This document shows, piece by piece, positions 55,250 through 64,000 of a stretch of 64,000 bases of DNA. Each line of letters opens with the position of its first letter. Position 1 is the stretch's first letter. The DNA is from Melastoma dodecandrum. Lineage: Eukaryota; Streptophyta; Magnoliopsida; Myrtales; Melastomataceae. The position numbers and the translations under genes are program-made. The notes under the pieces were generated by a model that was not told where the DNA came from, searched no databases, and worked only from the letters and a program-made list of their open reading frames with translations. The stretch spans positions 868,001 through 932,000 of the forward strand of contig JARUPY010000083.1 of the NCBI GenBank assembly GCA_029817715.1, written 5' to 3'.

Positions 55250-56606
55250 ATATGATAATAACGCTTGATTGAGGACTCCGATAACCGTGACTAAGTTTTC
55301 AATAGAGTTTTTAGGTGCATTGTTTTCTTTCTGTTTTGCTTAGGGCTAGCAAAAATTAGGTTTGAGGGTGTGTTCACTCAAAGAAACTAGAGTTATATGT
55401 CTCAGTTACGAGAAAAATTTATGTTAAACACTCGATATTTATTGGCATATGTAGTTAGTTTGAATGTTATTTTCGTTTAAATCGTTTTCACATGGATACT
55501 TTCGCATTTGTGATATTCATTGTAGGAAAAGGGATCGATATGATGCAAAATCCGTGTCGAGGAAGATATCTTGTAGAAGGAGTGTCAAAAACACTTGAAT
55601 GAGAAGTGCTAAAGGAAGCTATTGGACATGATCGTTAGTGTGCCCATACGAGGATTTGGTGTGGCCAGACGAGCGCAACATATTCGGATAGAAAGCTTGA
55701 TGCAGCTACACGAAGATTTGGTGTGGCCACACAGGATGACATGGTATTTTTTTTAAATATTCCTAGAATCTTTAGTGATTTAGGAGATTTACCCTAGCTA
55801 TAAAAGAGCTTAAATCGTGAGTTTTTATGGGAGGGTGGCTGCTAGACAACCCACGAGAGCAGAGAGATTGGAGAAGACGATAAAGACTTTATTTCTCTCC
55901 TTTTCATGTTTTGTGTGTCTGCTAGCATGTAGAAGAAATTTTTATCTAGGCAGTGATCAACCGATTCGTGTAGTTAATTATCTACACTCTTTTGAGGCTT
56001 AATTCATGAAGTTTCACATATGGTTATATTCTCTTGTGTTCAATGCTTGCATATCGGGTTGATCGCCGGTTTGTTTGATTTCTTATGCTTTAGTAGACTC
56101 GAGAGACTTAGGATAAGAATAAGGATAATATAACTTAGGTTAACTCAGAGGAGTATAGAGATATACCCTCGTAGGTAACCAAGATAACAATCGACACTTC
56201 AAGAGTTATAGTTGGTCGTACATCACAATATAGATATAGGTTCTCGGGTAATCTATAATACATCTTTACAAACTCAAGAGAGGTCTAACGAACTATAAGA
56301 ATTGTGGTTTGTAAACGTGAAACCAAGGGAAATGAGGAAGAGAGAGTGTAGATAGTTCACGAACGATGGGGGATTCATAGTCCTGGTTTTTCTTCCATTG
56401 ATTTACTCTATAGTTGCTTTTGTTTAGTTACTATTTTCATTCTTTTGTTAAATCTGAAAAAAAACAACCAAAACTCTTTCTCAACAAAATTGAGAATTCT
56501 TAGGTTGAAAATCAATAAAATATTTTGAACAATCTTTGTTGGACGATACTTTTACTTATCATTTACTACTTATTTAAACCGTTTACTTGTGTGTGCATTT
56601 CAACAA
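55250..56606 (+). mobile_element. 5' LTR of an Athila-type element
   Basis: Ends with TTTCAACA before a primer site at 56,616-56,633. Shares GCAGCTACACGAAGATTT-like repeats, a TATA region (AGCTATAAAAGAGC near 55,797) and the 3' half order with the solo LTR at 52,419-53,632, though diverged. The left edge is not resolved. Confidence 0.65.
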
Positions 56607-56615
56607 ACAAGTTTT

Positions 56616-56633
56616 TTGCACCGTTGCCGGGGA
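56616..56633 (+). other. Athila-type primer-binding site
   Basis: TTGCACCGTTGCCGGGGA closely matches the TGGCGCCGTTGCCGGGGA site used by Athila elements. Confidence 0.8.
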
Positions 56634-56802
56634 TTGTGCCAAATTTATTTTGTTATTTATAACATTATCAAGTTCTTAAATTTAGTCACTAATTTTCATT
56701 TTGATTTTGCAGGTATCTGTGACACCGTAAAAGTGAAAGCGAGCTACTCTTTGACCCTGAGATTGAGCGAACTTTTGGGATATTGAGAGGACGTAAAAAA
56801 AA

Positions 56803-57480
56803 ATGGCAAACGCAAATAACCTTGTAAATCTTAAGGATCCGCATCAAAGTATGATGATGCGAGAATTTGCGTAGCCAACCCCACAAAATCATGTTGGATA
56901 CCTACGTCCGAAAATACAAGTAGACACGTTTGAGATTAAGCCGTCCGTTATTCACATGATTGAAAATTCTAATTTTGGTGGTGTGATAAATGAGGATCCA
57001 CATTGGCATCTGACACGTTTTGACGATTTATGTGAAACTTTCAATTATAATGGAGCATCGGCAGAATCAATCAAGTTGGGGCTATTTTCATTCTCACTTA
57101 TAATAGTTATATTCACTGCCTAGTGAATCTGTCAGCTCGTGCGATGATCTCAGAAAGCATTTCTCGTCCAAAGACTACACACCGAGCAAGACCGTAAAGA
57201 TAAGAAATGACATCACCTATATTCGCCAACTACCCAATGAATCTATGTATGAAGCATGTGATAGATTCAAGGAATTGAAAAGGTTATGTCCCCACCATGA
57301 CTTATCTAAATGAATGCTAGTTCAAAGCTTTTATGATGGGCTTAGTGGAGCAACTTCAATCGACAATAGATTCAGCTGCTGGGGGTACCATAATGAACAA
57401 TACACCGGAATATGCTTTGGAATCGCCACTAATGGGCACAGAAGAAATGATTGTATTGCGCACTTCAATTCGGACATCTA
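56803..57480 (+). pseudogene. Athila gag
   Basis: An ATG at 56,803 opens MANANNLVNLKDP, interrupted by a TAG. Then FEIKPSVIHMIENSNFGG, INEDPHWHLTRFDDLCETFN, SAESIKLGLFSFSL and the YEACDRFKELKRLCPHH block follow in two frames, the standard Athila gag order. Confidence 0.85.
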
Positions 57481-58232
57481 ATAATGCTCATGCTAATTTG
57501 TAGGTCATGGAAATGCAGGAATCGAACGAGGTGAATTATGTGGGTGCAACAACCAAAACTACTCGTTCTCCAATACATAACAATCCAGGATGGTGGAGTC
57601 ACCCCAATTTTTCTTGGCGAAATAACCAAGACTGACAAGATCTAGTCCAGCCAAGAACAAGCCAACCACAAGGCTTTACAATTGCAATGCGACAACCTAT
57701 AGGTGAGCCAAAATCTAGTGTTGAAAATTTGTTGAGGTAGGTGCTTGCAAGCAATGAAGAAGTCCGAAACAACATGATGAGATACAAAAGCGACAATAAT
57801 TGATGTTAAAGGACCATGCAACTTTAATCAAGCAATTGGAGATGCAAATGGGTCAAATCGCAGGATCACTGGTCATTCGGCTGCATGGAGCACTACCAAG
57901 CAACACAGAGCTCAACCTAAAAAAACGGGAGAATTGTAATGCTATCAGTCTTCAACATAGAAGGGATTTTGAAGAAGTATTTGAGAGACACGAGGCTGAA
58001 AAGAAACTTGTACGCGAAGGACGACGAAACAAGGTACGTGAGGAAGATCTAAAAAGGACTCCGAACAACTTGATGCAGCGACACCGGTAATACCAACTAT
58101 GCTCCTATAGTTCCAAAAATTCCTTTTCTACAAAGACTCAGAAAACATGCTGATGAGTAATAGTTTTAGAAATTTCTTGAGATCTTTAAAAAGCTACAAA
58201 TTAACATCCCATTCGCAGAGGCTCTTGAGCAA

Positions 58233-58643
58233 ATGCCGAGCTACGTGAAGTTTACGAAAGACATTCTCTTGAAAAAAAAGCTCGGTAGTCATGAAATAAT
58301 CTCCTTGAGAGAAGAATGTGTGATCTTACAAAGGAAACTCTCTCATATGCTTAAGGATCCGGGTAAGTTTATCATCCCTTGTGACATTGGAAATGATTAC
58401 TTCAGACATGCCTTATGTGATGTAGGAGCGAGTATCACCCTAATGTTGTTATCTGTCTTTGAGAAATTGAACATCGGTGAGGTAAGACCGACATCACTCA
58501 CTCTACAATTAGCCGATCGTTCTTATACGTATCATAAGGGTATTGTGGATGATGTTTTGGTGAATGCCGACAAGTTCATATTTCTCCTGGTTTTTGTAAT
58601 AAGATGCCTAATGTGTCCGATGAGTAAAGATACGTGGACATAA
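58233..58643 (+). pseudogene. Athila aspartic protease region
   Basis: A 136-codon open frame with LCDVGASITLMLLSVFEKL, TLQLADRSYTYHKGIVDDVL and KFIFLLVFVI. In Athila the active site is C-D-(L/T)-G-A-S; here DVGAS. Confidence 0.85.
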
Positions 58644-59019
58644 TTGAAGAAGTCAGCTACAACACGATTCTGGCGTCATGTGAGTTGGAGTCTGAGGAAG
58701 AAGGCCGCATGAAAATGTACCACATGATAAGGAATTTGATAAAGGAGATGTGGAATATATACGTCAGTTCCAAAGGGTAGAACCACTTGATCATCCTTCG
58801 TAGAACCCCAACGTTAGGACTAAGACCGCTGCACGAGCATTTGATGTATTCTTACTTGGGTAAAGAAAATACTCTTCCAGTTATCATTTCATCATCATTG
58901 ACTAACAAGCATGAGGAGATGTTGTTACAAGTGCTTTAGGAGCACAAAATGGCCATTGGATAAACAATCGCAGATATCAAGGGGATTAGTCTGGCACTTT
59001 GCATGTATAAGATCGACTT

Positions 59020-59880
59020 GAACCATGATATAAAGCCTACAGTTGAACAACAAGGAGAACTAAATAAGCACATGAAGAAAATGGTGAGGAAGGAAATTAT
59101 TAAGTGGCTTGATGTTGGTATTATTTATCTAATCTTGGACAGTTTTTAGATGAGTCCACTACAATGAGTGCTGAAGAAAGGAGGCATGTCAATTGTTGAA
59201 AATAGCTAACATGAACTCATCCCAACAAAGACAATCATGGGCTGGAGAGTATGCATGGACTATTGGAAACTCAATGCAGCCACATGCAAAGATCACTTCC
59301 CACTTCCCTTTATTGATCAGATGTTGGATCAACTTGTAAGTAAAAGTTACTTTGACGGTTATTCTGATTATAACCAGATAAAAATCACACTAGATGATCA
59401 AGAAAATACCACGTTCGCCTGCCCTTACGGTACGTTTGCTTTCTGCTGAACGTCATCATTCAGCGGTGCATGTCATCATTCTTCTCTGACATGATCGAAG
59501 TATTTATGGATGATTTTTCCATATTTGGAGACATTTGAAAACTGTTTACATAACCTCTAGGCAGTTCAAAATCGTTGTGAAGAGACAAGTTTTATTTTAA
59601 ATTGGGAAAAATGTCATTTCATGGTGTGTGATGGTATTGTACTTAGCCATAGGATTTCTGAGCATTGCATTGAAGTTGACAAGGCTAAAGTGGAGACAAT
59701 TGAGAGACTGCCCCCTCTAACGTTGGTAAAAGGGGTACGATGTTTCTTGGGCCATGCTGGATTTTATATGCATTTCATAAAAGACTTCTCCAAGATCACC
59801 AGACCGTTATGTAACTTCTTGGAGAATGACATATACTTTGTGTTTGACAAAGTGTATGGAAGCATTTCTTAAGTGGAAGG
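59020..59880 (+). pseudogene. Athila reverse transcriptase
   Basis: VCMDYWKLNAATCKDHFPLP, FDGYSDYNQIKITLDDQENT and TFACPYGTFAF are followed, after a deletion, by the catalytic EVFMDDFSIFGD near 59.50 kb and CHFMVCDGIVLSHRIS. FLGHAGFYMHFIKDFSKI marks the connection domain. Confidence 0.85.
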
Positions 59881-59899
59881 GAAATTTAGTCTCTGTCGG

Positions 59900-60510
59900 A
59901 TCATCATAGCTCCTGGTTGGACTCTCCCATTTGAACCTATGTGTGATGCTAGTGATGCTGTCGTAGGAGTTTTCTTGGGATAGAAAAAAAATTTTCATAA
60001 ATCTACTATGCTATAAAGACACTATATTCAGCGTAGGTAAATTACACCACAACAGATAAAGAAATGTTAACAATTGTATTTGCTTTTGATAAGTTTGGAT
60101 CCTATTTGATTGGATGTGCAGTTATTGGTCATACTGACCATGCAGTTGTGCGATACTTAATTTCTAAAGTAGAGGCAAAGCTAAGACTAATTCGGTGGGT
60201 GATATTGTTGCAAAAGTTTGACCTAACTATTGTAGACAGGAAAAGGACCGAGTACAGTTGGCAAATCACTTGTCAAGTTTGGAAAAGGAGAATGTGACTG
60301 CACATTCAATAATGACTGATGATTCTTTTCCAGATGAACAACTACTCATTGTGGATGCAGCTGCACCGTGGTACGCCGACTATGTGAACTACATCGTAAC
60401 AGACATTCTACCTTCGGACATCACCAGTCAACAACGCAAGAGGTTTGTACATGAAGAAGACAAGAAATATGCAGACAAGTCAATAGGCGATGCGTCCCTG
60501 AAGAAGCAAT
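59900..60510 (+). pseudogene. Athila RNase H and linker
   Basis: PMCDASDAVVGVFLG (catalytic aspartate) and [19 protein letters not shown] are RNase H blocks in two frames, followed by [15 protein letters not shown] text (read [11 protein letters not shown]) and the linker toward integrase. Confidence 0.75.
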
Positions 60511-60519
60511 GATGTCAGT

Positions 60520-61200
60520 TCTTGAGCAATGCCATGCAACTCCATACGGTGGACATTTCGGAGGTCACAAAACTGCAGCAAAAGTTCTCTTGTCAGGATT
60601 CTTTTGGCTTACCCTCTTTAAAGATGCACATAATTTTTGTTGCCCATTGCAATCGTTGTCAACGAGTTGGAAACATTTCTCATCGTGATAAGATGCCTTT
60701 ACAGAATATATTATAAGTGAAAATCTTTGATGTGTGGGGAATACACTTCATGGGCCCCTTTGTTGATTCTTTTAAGAGTAGATACATTTTAGTTGTAGTT
60801 GATTATGTATCTAGATGAGTTGATGCGACTGCATTGCCAACTATGATTCTCGTGGAGTGTCAAAGTTTCTCAAACAATTGTCACGCGCTTTAGAGCACCA
60901 AGGGCCATTATTAGTGATGGCAGAGCACATTTTTGCAATGGAAAATTCATTACATTCATGATAAAGTACGGTGTCAAGCACAAGGTCGTATTACCGTACC
61001 ATTCACAAATGTGTGGCCAAGTGGAAGTGTCAAATAGAGAAATAAAGATGATCCAGAAAAACTGGTGAGCACTAACAAGAATGATTGGTCGATCAAATTG
61101 AATGATGTTATGTCTAGCATATCGGACAACATTGAAGACCCCAATTAGAACATCGCTATACGAGTTGGTATTTGGAAAAGCATGTCATTTGCTAGTGGAA
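60520..61200 (+). pseudogene. Athila integrase remnant
   Basis: The zinc-region text GGHFGGHKTAAKVL and the core block [18 protein letters not shown] are readable near 60.55 and 60.73 kb; later blocks are in other frames. Heavily decayed. Confidence 0.7.
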
Positions 61201-61369
61201 TTAGGGCTTGAAGTGTATTGGGCGATCACAAGTTCAACATGGATCCGCTGCGGCAAGAGAACATAAGCTTATGCAAATCAATAAAATGGAAGAATATACC
61301 TTAGAAGTGTACGAAAATGCCCGAATCTATAAAGAGAAAACCAAATTATGGCATGATCGTCGGGTACAT

Positions 61370-62262
61370 TGAAGAACCCCAAGGTTAGAACTAAGACCGT
61401 TGGCTTAGGGTTTCTTCAATGGAAAACTTTGCCACATGTAGTTCCACCCTTTAGAACTCACATACATGTTGCCACATCTCCTTTCTCAAATTCCTTTTCA
61501 TGTGGTGTATTTTCATGCGACCTTCCTTCCTCTAACTCCAACTCACATGATTTCGGAAACGTGTTGTAGGTGACTTCTTCAATATCAACCATTACTCAAT
61601 TTGTATAGAGTGTTAAACTTCTATAAAACAGAACATTGATGATTATAACGTAGAACCTCAACGAGCTTCAAGCTTCTGTTGGGTAGAAATCCGCTGCCAA
61701 ACCGACAATCAACTCTCTGTTAATTAGAGCACGAGTGTCAATATGACTAATCTTAATTTTCTTTTTCGGTAGCAATTGTTGAATTTTTGCAAAGCTACAG
61801 GCCTCTACAGAACGGAACTAAGAGGCTGATCGAGAAATATCGTATATAAGGTAGAAGCTTCTGTAAGATCTTAACAATGATTACGCCTCTGTTGAACGGA
61901 AATCTTATACCAGTCATTGGATTCAAACGGAGTGTAAAGCTTCTGAAGAATTACAACAATGGAGCGAAACTTTCTATTTATTAGCAATCGCATAGAAAGT
62001 ACAAACTATTGTATGCTCTCCTCCTTATGAACTTTAGGTATTAGCATACTTTTGTTGCTTCGTTAATAAAACTATATCTTATTATATCTTTCACTTCTTT
62101 TTTATATGACAAAAAGGGGAGAAGGATAAGTTGAGGAGGAGCTCTAACTTTTTGAACAAAATAAGCAATTTGGTGCTGACTCGCAGGGGGAATTGAGTAC
62201 TTATTTCAAGCTCTATGCTCCATTCCTTATTTCTAAAATAAAGCTTCGTGCTTTGTCATCAT
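61370..62262. other. unassigned DNA before the copia-type LTR
   Basis: No pol similarity. From about 62,110 the text (GACAAAAAGGGGAGAAGG) resembles the 3' untranslated part of SIRE/Maximus-type copia elements. The rest has short duplicated phrases (AGCTTCTG, CCTCTGTTGAACGGA) only. Confidence 0.4.
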
Positions 62263-62276
62263 AAAAAGGAGGAGAA
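62263..62276 (+). other. polypurine tract
   Basis: AAAAAGGAGGAGAA directly before the TG of an LTR-like sequence; such a tract primes plus-strand DNA synthesis just inside a 3' LTR. Confidence 0.6.
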
Positions 62277-64000
62277 TGTTAACCTTTGTATTTGATGATG
62301 AGCTTGAGAAGCTATGTTATCATATCATAACAATGTGTTGATGTAACACTTTCGCTTGTCTTTGATGATGATATTGAGGGATGTGATGTTGCGTTACAGA
62401 AATATTTCATTTTAATACTGCGTCTTTGTTCTTCCATAAACGGGGAAATAATTATTTTCTAGAATAAAATATTGAAATAATTCATATTACAAAATGTCTA
62501 GATTAATCTGATACTTTAATCATTATATGGATGTCTAAAATATTCTAATTTAATTTAGAATACATTTTCTAATATAATTATGGTAATAAGGCCTCTAATT
62601 ATGGAAGTTAATCAAAATCCTTTTGGTTTAATTACATTCTGAAGAGAAAACATATTTTTTGTGATGAACTTGAGCAAAGTATTGCTGAGCCACAACTAGC
62701 TTGAGTTTATACATTGCAACACTATAGTAAGTCGTTATTGTTTTTGCTACGCTTGTACGCTGGAAATTTGAAAATAATATTTTCTTTTGAAATATATTTC
62801 AAATTATCTCGGAATATATTTAAAAACAAATATTGAGATGTCTAAATATATTGAATAAGCTTTGAAATTTCCAAATTTCTTTATGAGGCAGCTCAAAATC
62901 AAAATATTATCTTTCTCATTAATGATTTGGATACAATACATTTTTATTATAAAAGTTAACGAATGTCTGCAGCAACGTTACGCTATAAAGAGTTAATCTT
63001 CAAATCAAATAATATTTAAATTATTATTTTGATTTCAATAATTGTTTTGATGAATCTGTCGTTAGACCAATTATATATATACGTCGGGATGAAATTAATT
63101 AACTGTGGGAAAGTTACTGTTTGAGAACTTAACATCTCTGTTTCAACGATCATTGACCAGGTATCCGCTCAGATTGGTTTGACCCGGTGCAAATGATGCA
63201 AACAAATCAATGGGAATCGTCCAAATGAACCTCAACACCTCCAACGAAATCTTTTCCCCTTAAAATAAGATAAGGCTATCAAATCATGGGTGTTTGTGTG
63301 GTCTGTAAAGTTTTCCAAAGCCTATTGTGATCTGTGTGAAGCTTTGAGGATCTATGTAAGTTGTGTGATCGGCGGGGAATGGAAGGTGCCAAGTGTTTCG
63401 TCTAGTTCTTATCTTTTACAACTACGTGCGTGGAGTGCCATGGGCAGTGTGCTACCATGGTCGACTGAGAGAAACTATGTCCTTGGTGCCTTAACGAACG
63501 GCCAGCGAATCGTCTAAGGAAGTTAAGTTTATACCGGTCCGTTGCTGACCCATTCGTAGGGAAGTCACGAACCTTCGGAGTTGTGTAGTTAGACACACAC
63601 TTGCGTGTGCGCGCCAAAAGTCTCGTTTCCTACAAGGAAGATGAAGTTGGGGACGCCGCCTTGAGTGTAAAAAGGTCCGCACGAGCACACGCGTGGGAGC
63701 CGCCGGAGTTGAAAATTCCACCATAAGCTCTGGGTTTGCATTGTAGTGAGTCATTGCGGTGGTAATCGTGCACGTCCAAACTGTGTATAGGACGGGTACC
63801 CTGACTTCGCATGGTGAGAAGTCAGGTTCCGCTGCGTGAAGAACCAACTCCTTATTTTCTTTTCTATTCTTTTCTGTTCTAAGTGACTTTCTTTATGGTT
63901 GTCTCTCTTGTGCTTATAGACAGGCTCTCTTTAAAAGGAGACAAAAGCTGTGTAGAAATCCTCTGATGTGTGATTAAAGTGCTTGAAGCATTCATCTATT
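62277..64000 (+). mobile_element. copia-type 3' LTR, runs off the window
   Basis: Begins TGTTAACCTTTGTATTTGAT after the polypurine tract, the typical join of SIRE/Maximus-like copia elements (a TCATCA(T/A)AAAAGG context then TG). No open frames of note. The other end and the matching 5' LTR are outside the window. Confidence 0.5.

Larger units (their letters stand above)
56634..61300 (+). mobile_element. Athila-type Ty3/gypsy element, internal region
   Basis: Plus-strand gag, protease, reverse transcriptase, RNase H and integrase in the usual order, all broken. The 3' LTR was not found; the sequence changes character near 61.37 kb, so the 3' end is missing or was displaced. Confidence 0.85.

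Noticed and set aside
63290..63847. Small ORFs on both strands near the right edge
   Set aside because: Overlapping frames without any domain, inside an LTR-like sequence; chance openings.
1..64000. tRNA or rRNA genes
   Set aside because: None recognised on either strand; only primer sites complementary to tRNAs were seen.

Overview
The window looks like nuclear DNA of a dicot plant. It holds two intron-bearing or UTR-bearing host genes separated by long tracts of decayed LTR retrotransposons, one Mutator-like DNA transposon with a small non-autonomous relative, and one integrated pararetrovirus. Base composition, the reverse transcriptase types (Ty3/gypsy Tat/Ogre, chromovirus and Athila, plus a copia-type LTR) and the plant-type splice sites all fit. 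I cannot name the species.

Layout. 1-2.4 kb: LTR-like DNA of a minus-strand gypsy element whose tRNA-Met primer site is at 358-369. 2.4-6.5 kb: minus-strand Tat-type gypsy gag, protease and reverse transcriptase remnants. 6.6-10.1 kb: a second minus-strand Ogre/Tat-type gag-protease remnant with LTR-like DNA behind it. 11,123-12,484: a 1.36-kb palindromic Mutator-like non-autonomous element with a target duplication, just upstream of host gene 1 (13,605-14,699, plus), a conserved plant protein of unknown function. 15.27-23.6 kb: a nearly genome-length endogenous caulimovirid on the minus strand, ending in a tRNA-Met primer site and carrying a TATA box about 640 nt before it. 23,951-33,095: a 9.1-kb MULE with about 0.9-kb terminal inverted repeats, a FAR1-type transposase on the plus strand and a ULP1-like protease gene on the minus strand. 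33.8-36.1 kb: a worn gypsy element with two LTRs. 38.0-43.0 kb: a minus-strand Ogre/Tat element with PBS and 5' LTR. 43,585-46,009: host gene 2 (minus), an SR45a/transformer-2-like splicing factor with eight exons and a one-base frameshift in exon 3. 46.8-48.2 kb: LTR-like DNA with minisatellites. 49.0-55.0 kb: chromovirus with a duplicated integrase and a 1,214-bp solo LTR inserted in it. 55.3-61.3 kb: an Athila element. 62,277 to the end: a copia-type LTR preceded by a polypurine tract.

The most interesting material is the MULE family. The large element and the palindromic one share their ends, so the large one is the likely source of the enzyme that moved the small one. The large copy is now interrupted by nonsense codons that are all one C-to-T change from a sense codon. 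The small copy is made of about thirty hairpin-capable units in both orientations. The caulimovirid (capsid region before movement region, extra zinc knuckles after RNase H) and the SR45a exon structure are the next points worth checking. Boundaries of retroelements are approximate unless a target duplication is given.
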